Source: Aequorivita sp. (GTDB lineage Bacteria; Bacteroidota; Bacteroidia; Flavobacteriales; Flavobacteriaceae). From it: a stretch of 60,663 nucleotides of DNA. Within the stretch, counting starts at the first letter, position 1; every line of letters begins with the position of its first letter. Of the stretch, positions 35,975 through 44,676 are shown piece by piece. The notes below the pieces were generated by a model. It was not told where the DNA came from and did not search any database. It saw only the letters and a list, made by a program, of their open reading frames with translations. The stretch lies in assembly GCA_030690315.1 (NCBI GenBank), contig JAUYGY010000027.1, positions 1 to 60,663 on the forward strand. The letters run 5' to 3'. The translations under genes were made by a program, and so were the position numbers.

Positions 35975-37732
35975 ATGAAAGAATTAAAGTATCTAAATAA
36001 ATATTTTATAAAATATAGGGGGCGACTGATATTGGGGGTATTTATAACAATAGTTGCAACTGCTTTCAAACTGGCCGTTCCTATGAAAGTTGGCGATTCG
36101 GTTACACTGGTGGAACAATATATTCAAGGCCAGATTACTGACTTGGCTTTTGTAAAACACAGGCTTTTCATCAATATTCTTTTGTTACTGGGGGCAACTT
36201 TGCTTTCCGCTTTATTCACTTTTATAATGCGCCAAACCTTTATTGTGGTTTCCCGCTATGTGGAATACGACCTTAAAAATGAAATTTTTGAGCATTATGA
36301 AAAACTTTCCCTCGGTTTTTACAAACAAAACAGAACGGGCGATTTGATGAACCGCATTAGCGAAGACGTTTCAAAAGTACGAATGTATGTTGGGCCAGCA
36401 TTAATGTACAGTACCACAACAATCACGCTTTTTATTATAGTTATTTCATACATGTTCTTTAAGGCTCCAATATTAACTTTATATGCAATCGCCCCTTTAC
36501 CGTTACTTTCCTTCATAATATATAAAGTGAGTATCATTATTAATAACCGAAGCACGATTGTACAGCAATATCTTTCAAAACTCACCACTTTCACCCAGGA
36601 AAGTTTTAGTGGCATCGCAGTGATAAAAGCCTACGGAATTGAGCCGCGAACCAATGCAAACTTTGAGGAATTGGCCGAAGGCAGCAAAGTGAAAAACATA
36701 GATTTGGCAAAAGTCCAGGCTCTGTTTTTTCCATTGATGATGCTTTTAATTGGCGTGAGCAACATTCTGGTTATTTACATTGGCGGAATACGATACATTA
36801 ACGGGCAAATTGCAGAATTCGGAACTATTGTTGAATTTTTGATTTATGTGAATATGCTCACTTGGCCTGTTGCCGTTGTGGGCTGGGTAACTTCCATGGT
36901 ACAGCAGGCGGAAGCTTCACAGAAACGCATCAATGAGTTTTTGGGAACGGAACCAACTATTCAAAATTTGGTTGTTGAGAGCACTCCAGTAAAAGGAAAT
37001 ATTGTTTTCAATAATCTAACATTTACCTATCCCGATACAGGAATTACAGCGCTGAAAAATATTTCATTTTCCGTGAAACCGGGCGAAACTCTTGCTATTG
37101 TTGGAAACACAGGTTCTGGAAAATCCACAATTCTTGAGCTGATTGGAAGATTGTACGATGTTGAAAAAGGAATGCTGAAAATTGACACTACCACAATAAG
37201 AAACCTAAATCTGGAAGATTTGCGCCACAGTATTGGCTATGTTCCACAGGATGCTTTCCTTTTTAGTGATACCATTCGCAATAATATTCGCTTTGGAAAG
37301 GAAAACGCTACAGAGGAAGAAGTAGTTCAAGCTGCAAAAAATGCTGCCGTCCATAAAAACATTATTGGCTTCACAAAAGGCTATGACACTATTTTGGGAG
37401 AACGCGGTATCACGATGAGCGGCGGGCAAAAACAACGCGTTTCCATTGCGCGTGCAATTTTAAAAGACCCACAAATTTTGTTGTTTGACGATTGTCTTTC
37501 CGCCGTCGATACCGAAACCGAAGAGGAAATTCTTCAAAATCTCCATAAAATTTCGAAAGAAAAAACAACTATAATCGTTAGCCATCGAATTTCTTCAGCA
37601 AAGAATGCCACGAAAATAATTGTTTTGGAAGAAGGCGAAATCATTCAGCAGGGAACCCATTCAGAACTAGTAAATTCTGAAGGTTATTATAAAGAATTAT
37701 ACGCAAAACAGCTTTTGGAAAAAGAAATGTAA
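35975..37732 (+). CDS. ABC exporter, fused permease-ATPase (MsbA-like)
   Basis: The 585 aa half-transporter has six membrane helices (residues about 15-330) and a nucleotide-binding domain: Walker A VGNTGSGKST, Q-loop YVPQDAFLF, signature MSGGQKQR, Walker B ILLFDDCLSAVD, and switch SHRIS. It acts as a homodimer or heterodimer, exporting lipids, peptides or drugs; the substrate is not shown. The DUF3276 gene follows after 68 bp. Confidence 0.94.
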   Translation: MKELKYLNKYFIKYRGRLILGVFITIVATAFKLAVPMKVGDSVTLVEQYIQGQITDLAFVKHRLFINILLLLGATLLSALFTFIMRQTFIVVSRYVEYDLKNEIFEHYEKLSLGFYKQNRTGDLMNRISEDVSKVRMYVGPALMYSTTTITLFIIVISYMFFKAPILTLYAIAPLPLLSFIIYKVSIIINNRSTIVQQYLSKLTTFTQESFSGIAVIKAYGIEPRTNANFEELAEGSKVKNIDLAKVQALFFPLMMLLIGVSNILVIYIGGIRYINGQIAEFGTIVEFLIYVNMLTWPVAVVGWVTSMVQQAEASQKRINEFLGTEPTIQNLVVESTPVKGNIVFNNLTFTYPDTGITALKNISFSVKPGETLAIVGNTGSGKSTILELIGRLYDVEKGMLKIDTTTIRNLNLEDLRHSIGYVPQDAFLFSDTIRNNIRFGKENATEEEVVQAAKNAAVHKNIIGFTKGYDTILGERGITMSGGQKQRVSIARAILKDPQILLFDDCLSAVDTETEEEILQNLHKISKEKTTIIVSHRISSAKNATKIIVLEEGEIIQQGTHSELVNSEGYYKELYAKQLLEKEM

Positions 37733-37800
37733 ATTTTACTTTGGCTTATTTGGTTTTTTTTTGGATTTTTGACAGAACATACCCAATAAAACCAAAAATT

Positions 37801-38196
37801 ATGAGTGACCAATTTACGATGGAGCAAGAAGAGATATTTTCAAAAGTAATGCGCGCAGGAAGACGCACTTATTTTTTTGATGTTAGAGCCACAAAGGCGG
37901 GAGATTTTTACCTGACCATTACCGAAAGTAAAAAATTTACCAACGACGACGGTTCCTACCATTACAAAAAACACAAAATTTATCTTTACAAAGAAGATTT
38001 CAGCGAGTTTAAGGATACCTTGGATGAGATGATAAATTACGTGATCGACGAAAAAGGCGAAGAAGTAATAAGCGAGCGCCACCAAAAAGATTACAAAAAA
38101 GAAACGGATGATATGGAAATGGCCGCCGAACCACCTTCGGAAAATGGCGAAACCAACTCCAACAGTTTTACCGATATTGAATTTGACGATATATAA
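37801..38196 (+). CDS. DUF3276 (PUR-alpha-like) nucleic-acid-binding protein
   Basis: The start is the ATG at 37801 (MSDQFTMEQEEIFSKVMRAG), giving 131 aa; the open frame extends upstream but the N terminus is canonical here. GRRTYFFDVRATKAGDFYLT and KIYLYKEDFSEFKDTLDEMI form a PUR repeat as in the Bacteroidota and Borrelia PUR-alpha homologues, which bind single-stranded nucleic acids. The tail is acidic and disordered. A terminator hairpin follows. Confidence 0.9.
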   Translation: MSDQFTMEQEEIFSKVMRAGRRTYFFDVRATKAGDFYLTITESKKFTNDDGSYHYKKHKIYLYKEDFSEFKDTLDEMINYVIDEKGEEVISERHQKDYKKETDDMEMAAEPPSENGETNSNSFTDIEFDDI

Positions 38197-38214
38197 TTTT
38201 CAATTTCAAAACAC

Positions 38215-38249
38215 AAAACCGGCACGGGCAAAACCGCTGCCGGTTTTTT
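38215..38249 (+). terminator. Rho-independent terminator after DUF3276 gene
   Basis: AAAACCGGCA pairs with TGCCGGTTTT around a 13-nt loop, followed by extra T residues. Confidence 0.88.
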
Positions 38250-38326
38250 GTTGATTGAATTATAAGGTTCAGTAAATACTATCTTTATATTTCAATGTTC
38301 AAAATCTACATATACAAATTCCTTCA

Positions 38327-39919
38327 ATGGTCAAAAAACTTTACCAGCCCTACAAGCCAAATCTGGATTTTTCAGGGCTGGATCATATTGTGGTTGGCAG
38401 TGGAATGGGCGGACTCACCGTAGCAACCTGGCTTGCGAAGGCTGGAAAAAAAGTTGCCATTTTTGAAAGGCATTACGTTCCCGGTGGCTTCACACACAGT
38501 TTCAAAAGAAAGGACGGGTTTCAGTGGGATGTTGGAGTGCATTATGTAGGGAATATGGCGAAAGATTCTAAACTACGGGGATTCTTCGATTTTTTGACCG
38601 ATGGAAAACTGGAATGGGAAACTATGGGCGAAGTGTATGATGTGGCAAATATTGAAGGGACGGAATATATTTTTAAAGCGGGGAAGGAAAACTTCAAAAA
38701 CCAATTAATTAGCTATTTTCCGGAAGAAGAAAAGGCAATTCACTCCTATCTAAAACTAATTGAGAAAACCAACAAACGCGCCAGTGCTTTCTATTTTGAA
38801 AAAATATTTGAACCTTGGTTCAGTAAATCTGTTGGTTGGATTTTTAGAAAACGATATTCAAAATTTTCACAAAAAACCACTTGGGAAGTTCTAAGTGAAA
38901 TCACAAAAAACCAACGCTTGATCGCCGTGCTTTGCGCACAATGTGGCAATTACGGCTTATCGCCGAAGAATAGCAGTTTTGGGGCACACGCAATGGTAAT
39001 TGGTCATTTCTTGGAAGGTGGCTACTACCCCATTGGCGGCGCCGACCAAATTTGTGAAAAAACTCTCGAAGTTTTCACGGCACATGGCGGAAAGGTTTTT
39101 ATTAACGCTGACGTTACAAAAATTGTTATAGAGAACAATCGGGTTCAAGGAATCCAATTAGACCAAAAATTTGTTCCCTGCAAAAGTGTGATCAGCAATG
39201 TGGGCGTGAACAATACTTTTAATCATTTACTTTCGGAAGCAGATAGAAACCTTTGCAATTTCAGCTTAAAAAACGTGCAGCCCGCAAGCGCGCACATTTG
39301 TTTGTATCTAGGTCTGAACCAATCCAGCGCAGCTTTGCACCTTCCGAAGCACAATTTTTGGTATTACAAACACGAGGGCATCGATGAAATTTTTGATGAA
39401 GCAACACTGGAGAACGCCCCTGAAAATTTTGCATACATTTCTTTTCCTTCCGCCAAAGATCCACATTGGGAAATCCAAAATCCTGGCACAGCGACAATCC
39501 AAGCTATTTCTGTGGCAAATATGGATTGGTTTGAAACCTATAAAAATTCAAATTGGATGAAGCGCGGCGATGAATATTTAAAATTGAAAAAGAATTTTGA
39601 AACCGAAATGCTAAAGGTCCTCTATAAATTTTTCCCGCAAATTGAAGGTTCCATTATAGCTTCCGAAGTTTCAACCCCACTTTCCACAGAAAATTTCACC
39701 AATTATAAAAGTGGCGAAATTTATGGATTGGCACATACGCCGGAACGATTTACACTGTCTTTTCTAAGGCCCAAAACCAAAATAAAAGGGCTGTTTTTAA
39801 CCGGGCAGGATATTACTTTAGTTGGTTTGGCAGGCGCTATGCTTTCTGGCTTATTGTGCGCCACGGCAATTTTGAAATTTAGATCTTGGAAAATATTTAA
39901 GGAAATTAAAAGCAAATAG
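38327..39919 (+). CDS. RetSat/CrtI-like FAD-dependent oxidoreductase
   Basis: The 530 aa protein has FAD motif G24-S-G-M-G-G29 (HIVVGSGMGGLTVATWLAKA), VPGGFTHSFKRKDGFQWDVG and the C-terminal FAD contact GLFLTGQDITLVGLAGAMLS. These are features of the all-trans-retinol 13,14-reductase group, sister to phytoene desaturases and CrtISO. It may saturate or isomerise a polyene, but the substrate is unknown. It is 26 kb from the crt operon and is not obviously co-regulated. It lies 31 bp before mscS. Confidence 0.85.
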   Translation: MVKKLYQPYKPNLDFSGLDHIVVGSGMGGLTVATWLAKAGKKVAIFERHYVPGGFTHSFKRKDGFQWDVGVHYVGNMAKDSKLRGFFDFLTDGKLEWETMGEVYDVANIEGTEYIFKAGKENFKNQLISYFPEEEKAIHSYLKLIEKTNKRASAFYFEKIFEPWFSKSVGWIFRKRYSKFSQKTTWEVLSEITKNQRLIAVLCAQCGNYGLSPKNSSFGAHAMVIGHFLEGGYYPIGGADQICEKTLEVFTAHGGKVFINADVTKIVIENNRVQGIQLDQKFVPCKSVISNVGVNNTFNHLLSEADRNLCNFSLKNVQPASAHICLYLGLNQSSAALHLPKHNFWYYKHEGIDEIFDEATLENAPENFAYISFPSAKDPHWEIQNPGTATIQAISVANMDWFETYKNSNWMKRGDEYLKLKKNFETEMLKVLYKFFPQIEGSIIASEVSTPLSTENFTNYKSGEIYGLAHTPERFTLSFLRPKTKIKGLFLTGQDITLVGLAGAMLSGLLCATAILKFRSWKIFKEIKSK

Positions 39920-39950
39920 TTTTGATTATTTTTGCCCAAATTCAATTAAT

Positions 39951-41816
39951 ATGAAATCTTCCAGAATTCTTCTCGCTTTATTTGCAATCATTTTTTCGGT
40001 GTTAACAAATTTTGCACAGCAAGACACCATTTCAAGTAAAAATGATTCACTCAATATTGTTCGCCTCGAAAATTACAACCAAAAGCTTTTACAAATAGAA
40101 AAGCAACGAATAGCAGATTCACTTAAAAAGACTGAACTTGAAGCTGAAATAAGTAAACTCAAAACCACTGATAATTTAAAAAAAGAAGAGTTACAGGCGC
40201 AACTTACTGCTTTAAGCGAAAAAGAAACCAAACGCATTGAAAGTAAAAAAGCGCAAATTGATTCTCTAAAAAAAACCACTAAAGGCTTCCCTGTTATTGG
40301 TTTTTTCAACGACACCCTATTTGTAATCTATAGCAAACTCGGAAGTTTTTCGCCAAAAGAAAGAGCTTCTTTTATTTCAAGGAAAATTGATAACCTGGGT
40401 GATAATTATGACTTCAATTCAAATTCCCTAAAGGTTGTTGACTCTGAAAATATTTCTGACATTGTTTTTGGCGAAAATATAATTATGAGCGTTACGGAAA
40501 CTGATGCGCTTTGGAACGACACGTCAATAGAAAAACTCGCTGAAAACTATCGAATAAAAATAAACAACACAGTTATAAAATACAAAGAAGAAACCAGTTA
40601 TTCCACACTTGCAAAAAAAATTGGACTTGCGCTTTTAGTGATTTTGGTAATTGTATTTCTGTTAATTTATATTTCAAAATTCTTCCGATGGTCAGCACTA
40701 AAAATCCTCAAACAAGAGGATAAAAGAATTAAAGGCATAAAGTTGAAAGATTACACACTTTATGATGCCAAAAGACAGGTAAATGCACTTTTAATTTTAA
40801 ACAAAATACTGAAATGGTTTGTCATTTTATTGGCAGCATATATTACACTTCCCATACTTTTCGGCATTTTCCCCTGGACGGAACATTTTGCCGATACCCT
40901 TTTTGGATATATTTTAAATCCTATAAAATATATGCTCGTTTCCTTTTGGAACTATCTTCCAAACTTGATAACCATTATTGTAATAATAATAGTTTTCAGA
41001 TATATCTTAAAAGGAATCCATTTCCTTAAAGATGAAATTGCAAAAGAAAATTTAAAAATTGATGGTTTCTATCCAGATTGGGCGGCGCCAACCTATCAAA
41101 TAATACGAATCCTGGTTGTTGCTTTTATGTTTGTGATTTTGTTTCCCTATTTACCTGGAAGCGACTCCCCTGTTTTTCAAGGCGTTTCCGTTTTTTTGGG
41201 TTTTCTTTTCACTTTTGGATCGGCTGGCTCGCTTTCAAATATTATCGCTGGCTTGGTATTGACATATATGCGACTTTTTACCATTGGCGACCGCGTAAAA
41301 ATTGGCGAAGTTACAGGCGATGTAATTGAAAGATCATCCTTAGTAACGAGAGTCCGAACCAATAAAAATGAAATTATTTCCATCCCAAATTCTACGGTAA
41401 TGAATAGCCACACCATAAATTACAGTAGCGATGCACCCGCTAAAGGTTTGATTATCCATACTACTGTAACTATTGGTTATGACGTTCCGTGGAAAGATAT
41501 GTATGCCACTTTGATTGATGCTGCATTGCGAACCGAACTCGTTTTAAAAGAACCACAACCTTTCGTTCTGCAAACCAGTTTGGAAGATTTTTATGTAGCA
41601 TACCAAATAAACGCTTATGTGCGCGAAGCCAACAAGCAGGCTAAGATTTATTCCGATTTGCATCAGAATATTCAAGATGTTTGCAACGAACGCGGCATCG
41701 AGATTCTTTCGCCACATTATCGTGCAGCACGCGATGGAAATGCTACAACAATTCCCTCTGATTATTTGCCGAAGGATTATGAAGCGCCTAGTTTTAATGT
41801 GAAAACCAAAAAGTAA
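39951..41816 (+). CDS. MscS-family mechanosensitive channel with N-terminal coiled coil
   Basis: The 621 aa protein has a signal peptide (ILLALFAIIFSVLTNFA), a periplasmic coiled coil (residues about 25-105, many Lys/Glu/Leu heptads), and several membrane helices from about 215. The MscS core has FGSAGSLSNIIAGLVLTYMR (pore helix), then IGDRVKIGEVTGDVIERSSL and the beta domain. It opens on osmotic downshock. It is longer than E. coli MscS (286 aa), as are many Bacteroidota forms. A decayed sulP fragment follows directly after the stop. Confidence 0.92.
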   Translation: MKSSRILLALFAIIFSVLTNFAQQDTISSKNDSLNIVRLENYNQKLLQIEKQRIADSLKKTELEAEISKLKTTDNLKKEELQAQLTALSEKETKRIESKKAQIDSLKKTTKGFPVIGFFNDTLFVIYSKLGSFSPKERASFISRKIDNLGDNYDFNSNSLKVVDSENISDIVFGENIIMSVTETDALWNDTSIEKLAENYRIKINNTVIKYKEETSYSTLAKKIGLALLVILVIVFLLIYISKFFRWSALKILKQEDKRIKGIKLKDYTLYDAKRQVNALLILNKILKWFVILLAAYITLPILFGIFPWTEHFADTLFGYILNPIKYMLVSFWNYLPNLITIIVIIIVFRYILKGIHFLKDEIAKENLKIDGFYPDWAAPTYQIIRILVVAFMFVILFPYLPGSDSPVFQGVSVFLGFLFTFGSAGSLSNIIAGLVLTYMRLFTIGDRVKIGEVTGDVIERSSLVTRVRTNKNEIISIPNSTVMNSHTINYSSDAPAKGLIIHTTVTIGYDVPWKDMYATLIDAALRTELVLKEPQPFVLQTSLEDFYVAYQINAYVREANKQAKIYSDLHQNIQDVCNERGIEILSPHYRAARDGNATTIPSDYLPKDYEAPSFNVKTKK

Positions 41817-41820
41817 CTAC

Positions 41821-42057
41821 AAAGTTATAATTGATTTTATAGAATCAAAAATTTCAGATCATTCCGGTGTTGAAGCAGTGCGCAATATTGCCAATAAATA
41901 TATTGATAGCGGAAAGAAAGTGAAGCTAACACACCTCAGCCCAGACTGCAAAGCGCTTCTTTTAAAATGGAACCCAGAGTTTGAAACAATAATTGAAGAT
42001 TCTTTTGAAGACCCGCGGTAGTATGTTGTTACCGATATTTTGGAGGCCGAAGTGTAA
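41821..42057 (+). pseudogene. SulP anion transporter STAS-domain tail, decayed
   Basis: The plus-strand frame beginning KVIIDFIESKISDHSGVEAV continues through GKKVKLTHLSPDCKALL to EDPR, then an in-frame TAG, then YVVTDILEAEV and TAA. This matches the last 75 or so residues of SulP-family permeases of Flavobacteria (STAS domain, HLSPDC and ED-x-Y-V signatures). It has no start codon and no membrane part; it begins 4 bp after the mscS stop. It is a 5'-truncated relic with one nonsense mutation. Recognition is by pattern. Confidence 0.8.
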
Positions 42058-42060
42058 TAA

Positions 42061-42570
42061 TTAATTTTTTCGAGAATATAAAAAGTCAATCTTTCTATGC
42101 TCTCCATTCTCGGTTCCCTCAATCCAGGCATGTAGTGAATCTTTTACTGGATTTGTGTAAACAATTCTCTGTGGGAAATCATGCTTTTTATTTTCAAAAG
42201 TAAATTGACCATTATCCGAAGAAACCATTTTAAATGCTACAGGTTTTTTCTCGTTTTGATTGGCGGTTAACACAGTCAATAGCAAGCTATCCCCTTTTTG
42301 CTCAAGCGCCATAGTTTCAGAAAAAACGGTTTCTTTTCCCACCTGCGTAAAACTGAATGCCGTAAAGCTACTGGCATTTTCCTTTGACCAGGTTTCTTGG
42401 GAAAACTCTTCTCCAGATTCATTTGTCCAAGTTCCCAAAAGCCATTGCAACTGATCTATTTTCTCAAAATTCTCTTCGGTAATTTCAGTTTCAGTACTCT
42501 GTGTTTCCGAATTATTTTTACAAGAATTCAACAGTATTGGAAGCAATACAATAAGCAGATACTTTTTCAT
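42061..42570 (-). CDS. DUF6265 lipoprotein
   Basis: The 169 aa product has a lipobox (IVLLPILLNSC, Cys17) and a lipocalin-like domain beginning LQWLLGTWTNESGEEF and containing FTFENKKHDFPQRIVY, the pattern of DUF6265. The function is unknown; small hydrophobic ligand binding is conceivable from the fold. It is convergent with the sulP relic. Confidence 0.8.
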   Translation of the reverse strand: MKKYLLIVLLPILLNSCKNNSETQSTETEITEENFEKIDQLQWLLGTWTNESGEEFSQETWSKENASSFTAFSFTQVGKETVFSETMALEQKGDSLLLTVLTANQNEKKPVAFKMVSSDNGQFTFENKKHDFPQRIVYTNPVKDSLHAWIEGTENGEHRKIDFLYSRKN

Positions 42571-42615
42571 AAAGTGTTAGGTATGGTTTGGTGAAGGTAT
42601 CAAAAAAACTTTCGA

Positions 42616-42954
42616 TTATAATATTCTTAATCCATTCATAACTTCTTTCCCAGGTTCCAAAAGCGTTACATTTTTACCGTCCACCGCACCCAAAACAAGA
42701 CATTCGCTCATAAAGTTCGCGATTTGTTTTTTTGGAAAATTTACAACTGCCACTACCTGTTTTCCTATTAATTCCTCTTTGGAATACACTGAAGTAATCT
42801 GGGCCGAAGTTTTTCGCTGCCCTAATTCACTCCCAAAATCTATCAAAAGTTGATACGAAGGATTTCGTGCTTCCGGAAAGTCATTGGCTTCAAGAATAGT
42901 TCCCACCCGCATTTCAACCTTTTCGAAATCGGCCCACGATAGGTTATTCGTCAT
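42616..42954 (-). CDS. csaA: tRNA-binding-domain protein (CsaA-like)
   Basis: The 112 aa OB-fold protein (FEKVEMRVGTILEANDFPEA, VVAVVNFPKKQIANFMSECL, LGAVDGKNVTLLEP) is of the CsaA type, a small homodimer that binds tRNA and has chaperone-like activity in Bacillus. It overlaps the upstream gene by 11 nt. Confidence 0.9.
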   Translation of the reverse strand: MTNNLSWADFEKVEMRVGTILEANDFPEARNPSYQLLIDFGSELGQRKTSAQITSVYSKEELIGKQVVAVVNFPKKQIANFMSECLVLGAVDGKNVTLLEPGKEVMNGLRIL

Positions 42955-43255
42955 GATGGATGGTTAGTTTTTTAATCATTTCTGGAGAAATCTCGCCTTG
43001 GTCGGCGCCGTAAACATCAACCAAAAGACCTTTTAAACCATCTTTGGTTTCAATTAAATATAGTATGGTATTATCGCCAGGATCGGTCATTCCTTCAAAA
43101 CGATAAAATTTAACAACTTCCAGTTCACCGGCATTCCATTGTTTCTTAAGATTTTTTGATTCTATGCCTTCGCCCACGAGGTTAAAATCTTCTGTAAAAC
43201 CGTGTTTTTGTAAATCTTCAATAGCGACGGAAAGGGATGAATAGGAATTTTTCAT
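42944..43255 (-). CDS. Small conserved protein often mislabelled phosphoribosylpyrophosphate synthetase
   Basis: The 103 aa protein (SVAIEDLQKHGFTEDFNLVG, VVKFYRFEGMTDPGDNTIL, GLKGLLVDVYGAD) is a common small Flavobacteriaceae protein. From memory, close relatives carry the name phosphoribosylpyrophosphate synthetase in databases, but it is far too short and lacks the PRPP-binding loop. The function is unknown. It overlaps csaA by 11 nt, suggesting linked expression. Confidence 0.75.
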   Translation of the reverse strand: MKNSYSSLSVAIEDLQKHGFTEDFNLVGEGIESKNLKKQWNAGELEVVKFYRFEGMTDPGDNTILYLIETKDGLKGLLVDVYGADQGEISPEMIKKLTIHHDE

Positions 43256-43371
43256 GATTGTTGGTTTAAATTTTAAAGTTAATGGAGATATTTTTTAACC
43301 GCAAACATTTATAAATTCTTTAGGAAATTTGAGGAGTCGACAAGTTTTAAAGGTTTAGAAAAATACTGAAT

Positions 43372-43406
43372 GAGTAACCTTATAACTCAGTAACTTTATA
43401 ACCATT
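43372..43406. repeat. 8-nt-period degenerate tract before thioredoxin-like gene
   Basis: Units read GTAACCTT, ATAACTCA, GTAACTTT, ATAACCAT, about 50 bp before the ATG of the redoxin gene. It shares the 13-mer ATAACTCAGTAAC with the tract at 35.9 kb. Confidence 0.6.
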
Positions 43407-43457
43407 CAAAAATCGTAACTTTATCCTTGAAATATAACCGATAAAGAAATAATTAAA

Positions 43458-44024
43458 ATGGCTCGTACCGAATCTAATATGCTACCGCTGGGCACCAAAG
43501 CTCCAGATTTTGTTCTTGTTGACTCAGTTACCAACAAACCTGTTTCGCTGAAAAATATTCGTGGCCAGAAAGGTACGGTCGTTATGTTTATCTGTAATCA
43601 CTGCCCATTTGTGAAACATGTTAATGAGGAAATTGTGCGCGTGTGCAACGATTATCGCGTTACGGGTTTTGGATTTGTGGCAATAAGCAGCAACGATGTT
43701 GAAAACTATCCCGAAGATTCTCCCGCCGAAATGTGGAGAACAGCTCGAAAAAATCACTATCCATTCCCTTATTTATACGATGAAACCCAAGAAATTGCAA
43801 AAGCCTACGATGCCGCTTGCACGCCAGATTTCTTTCTTTTTGACGATGAACTTAAATTAGTTTACCGCGGCCAATTGGATAACTCCCGCCCAGGCAACGG
43901 GATTCCGGTAAACGGTCGGGATCTTCGTGAAGCGTTGGATTGTGTACTCAGCAACAATCCACAGCGCCAAGACCAAAAGCCGAGTATTGGCTGTAATATT
44001 AAGTGGAAGGAAGGAAATGTTTAA
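43458..44024 (+). CDS. Thioredoxin-like redoxin (AhpC/TSA superfamily)
   Basis: The 188 aa protein has a cytosolic thioredoxin fold with C46-N-H-C49 (VVMFICNHCPFVKHV), APDFVLVDSVTNKPVSLKNI before it, and the cis-Pro region ACTPDFFLFDDELKLVYRGQ. This CNHCPFV type is widespread and usually named thioredoxin family protein. The reductase partner is unknown. No signal peptide is seen. Confidence 0.9.
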   Translation: MARTESNMLPLGTKAPDFVLVDSVTNKPVSLKNIRGQKGTVVMFICNHCPFVKHVNEEIVRVCNDYRVTGFGFVAISSNDVENYPEDSPAEMWRTARKNHYPFPYLYDETQEIAKAYDAACTPDFFLFDDELKLVYRGQLDNSRPGNGIPVNGRDLREALDCVLSNNPQRQDQKPSIGCNIKWKEGNV

Positions 44025-44076
44025 TTGGTCAACTGTTTAATTATTAACTGATAATTGTTAATTGTTAATTGTTCAC
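44021..44076. repeat. 7-nt-period tract after redoxin gene
   Basis: The core is three copies of the heptamer TTAATTG (with overlapping GTTAATT), preceded by looser copies (TTAATTGGTC, TTAATTATTAAC). It fills the gap between two convergent genes and runs into both ends. Confidence 0.6.
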
Positions 44077-44609
44077 TTCCAGCCTTCCCTTTTCAACAGA
44101 TTTTCAATATGCGAGTAATGGTGGTTACTGTGCCAAGCATAACTGCCAATAGACTCTACAAGTTTATAATTACGGTTTCGTTCCGGATGGTGAAACTCTT
44201 TCAGTAGTTGCTCTTGCGATAATCCCTTTATTAAATAAACCCATTTTGCGTGCAAAGCGTTTATTGCCGATAATGATAGTTCAATTGGGGCATTTTTGGC
44301 GTCGGCCGTTTCAGCCCAAGCTTTTTCGTCGTACGCTTTTATTGTTGGTGTTGCTTCGGTTAATGCCCACTTAAACCGTGTATAGGCATTATGGTGACTG
44401 TCATAAATATGATGGATTGTTTGCCGCACGGTCCAGCCATCAGGTCTGTAAGGTGTATTCAGTTGGTTTTCTGAAAGTGAACTCACTAAATTATTCAATC
44501 TATTCGGAAAATGTTCCAAAATAGAAATCCACGCTTGCTGAAATTCAGTTGTGATATTTGAAGGGCAATCGAAGGTGCCGATAGGGTATTTTAGTTTTTC
44601 TAAATCCAT
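44073..44609 (-). CDS. YfiT/BstA-type DinB-superfamily transferase
   Basis: The 178 aa protein begins DLEKLKYPIGTF and contains RPDGWTVRQTIHHIYDSHHN and GSYAWHSNHHYSHIENLL, carrying the three metal histidines of the DinB fold. This is the YfiT group, named bacillithiol transferase in Bacillus. Bacillithiol use has been reported in some Bacteroidota, so a thiol-transfer role is plausible, but the substrate is unknown. It is the second DinB-superfamily gene in the window. Confidence 0.87.
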   Translation of the reverse strand: MDLEKLKYPIGTFDCPSNITTEFQQAWISILEHFPNRLNNLVSSLSENQLNTPYRPDGWTVRQTIHHIYDSHHNAYTRFKWALTEATPTIKAYDEKAWAETADAKNAPIELSLSAINALHAKWVYLIKGLSQEQLLKEFHHPERNRNYKLVESIGSYAWHSNHHYSHIENLLKREGWK

Positions 44610-44676
44610 GTGTTAAAAGTACAAAACGCCTCGATAGCTCGAGACGTTCTGCCTAATTATTAAAAGTGTTTTTTAA

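Noticed and set aside
44625..44648. Imperfect hairpin AACGCCTCGA/TCGAGACGTT before the YfiT-like gene as a terminator
   Set aside because: It has a mismatch, no T-run, and lies upstream of starts on the minus strand; it could serve neither neighbour convincingly.
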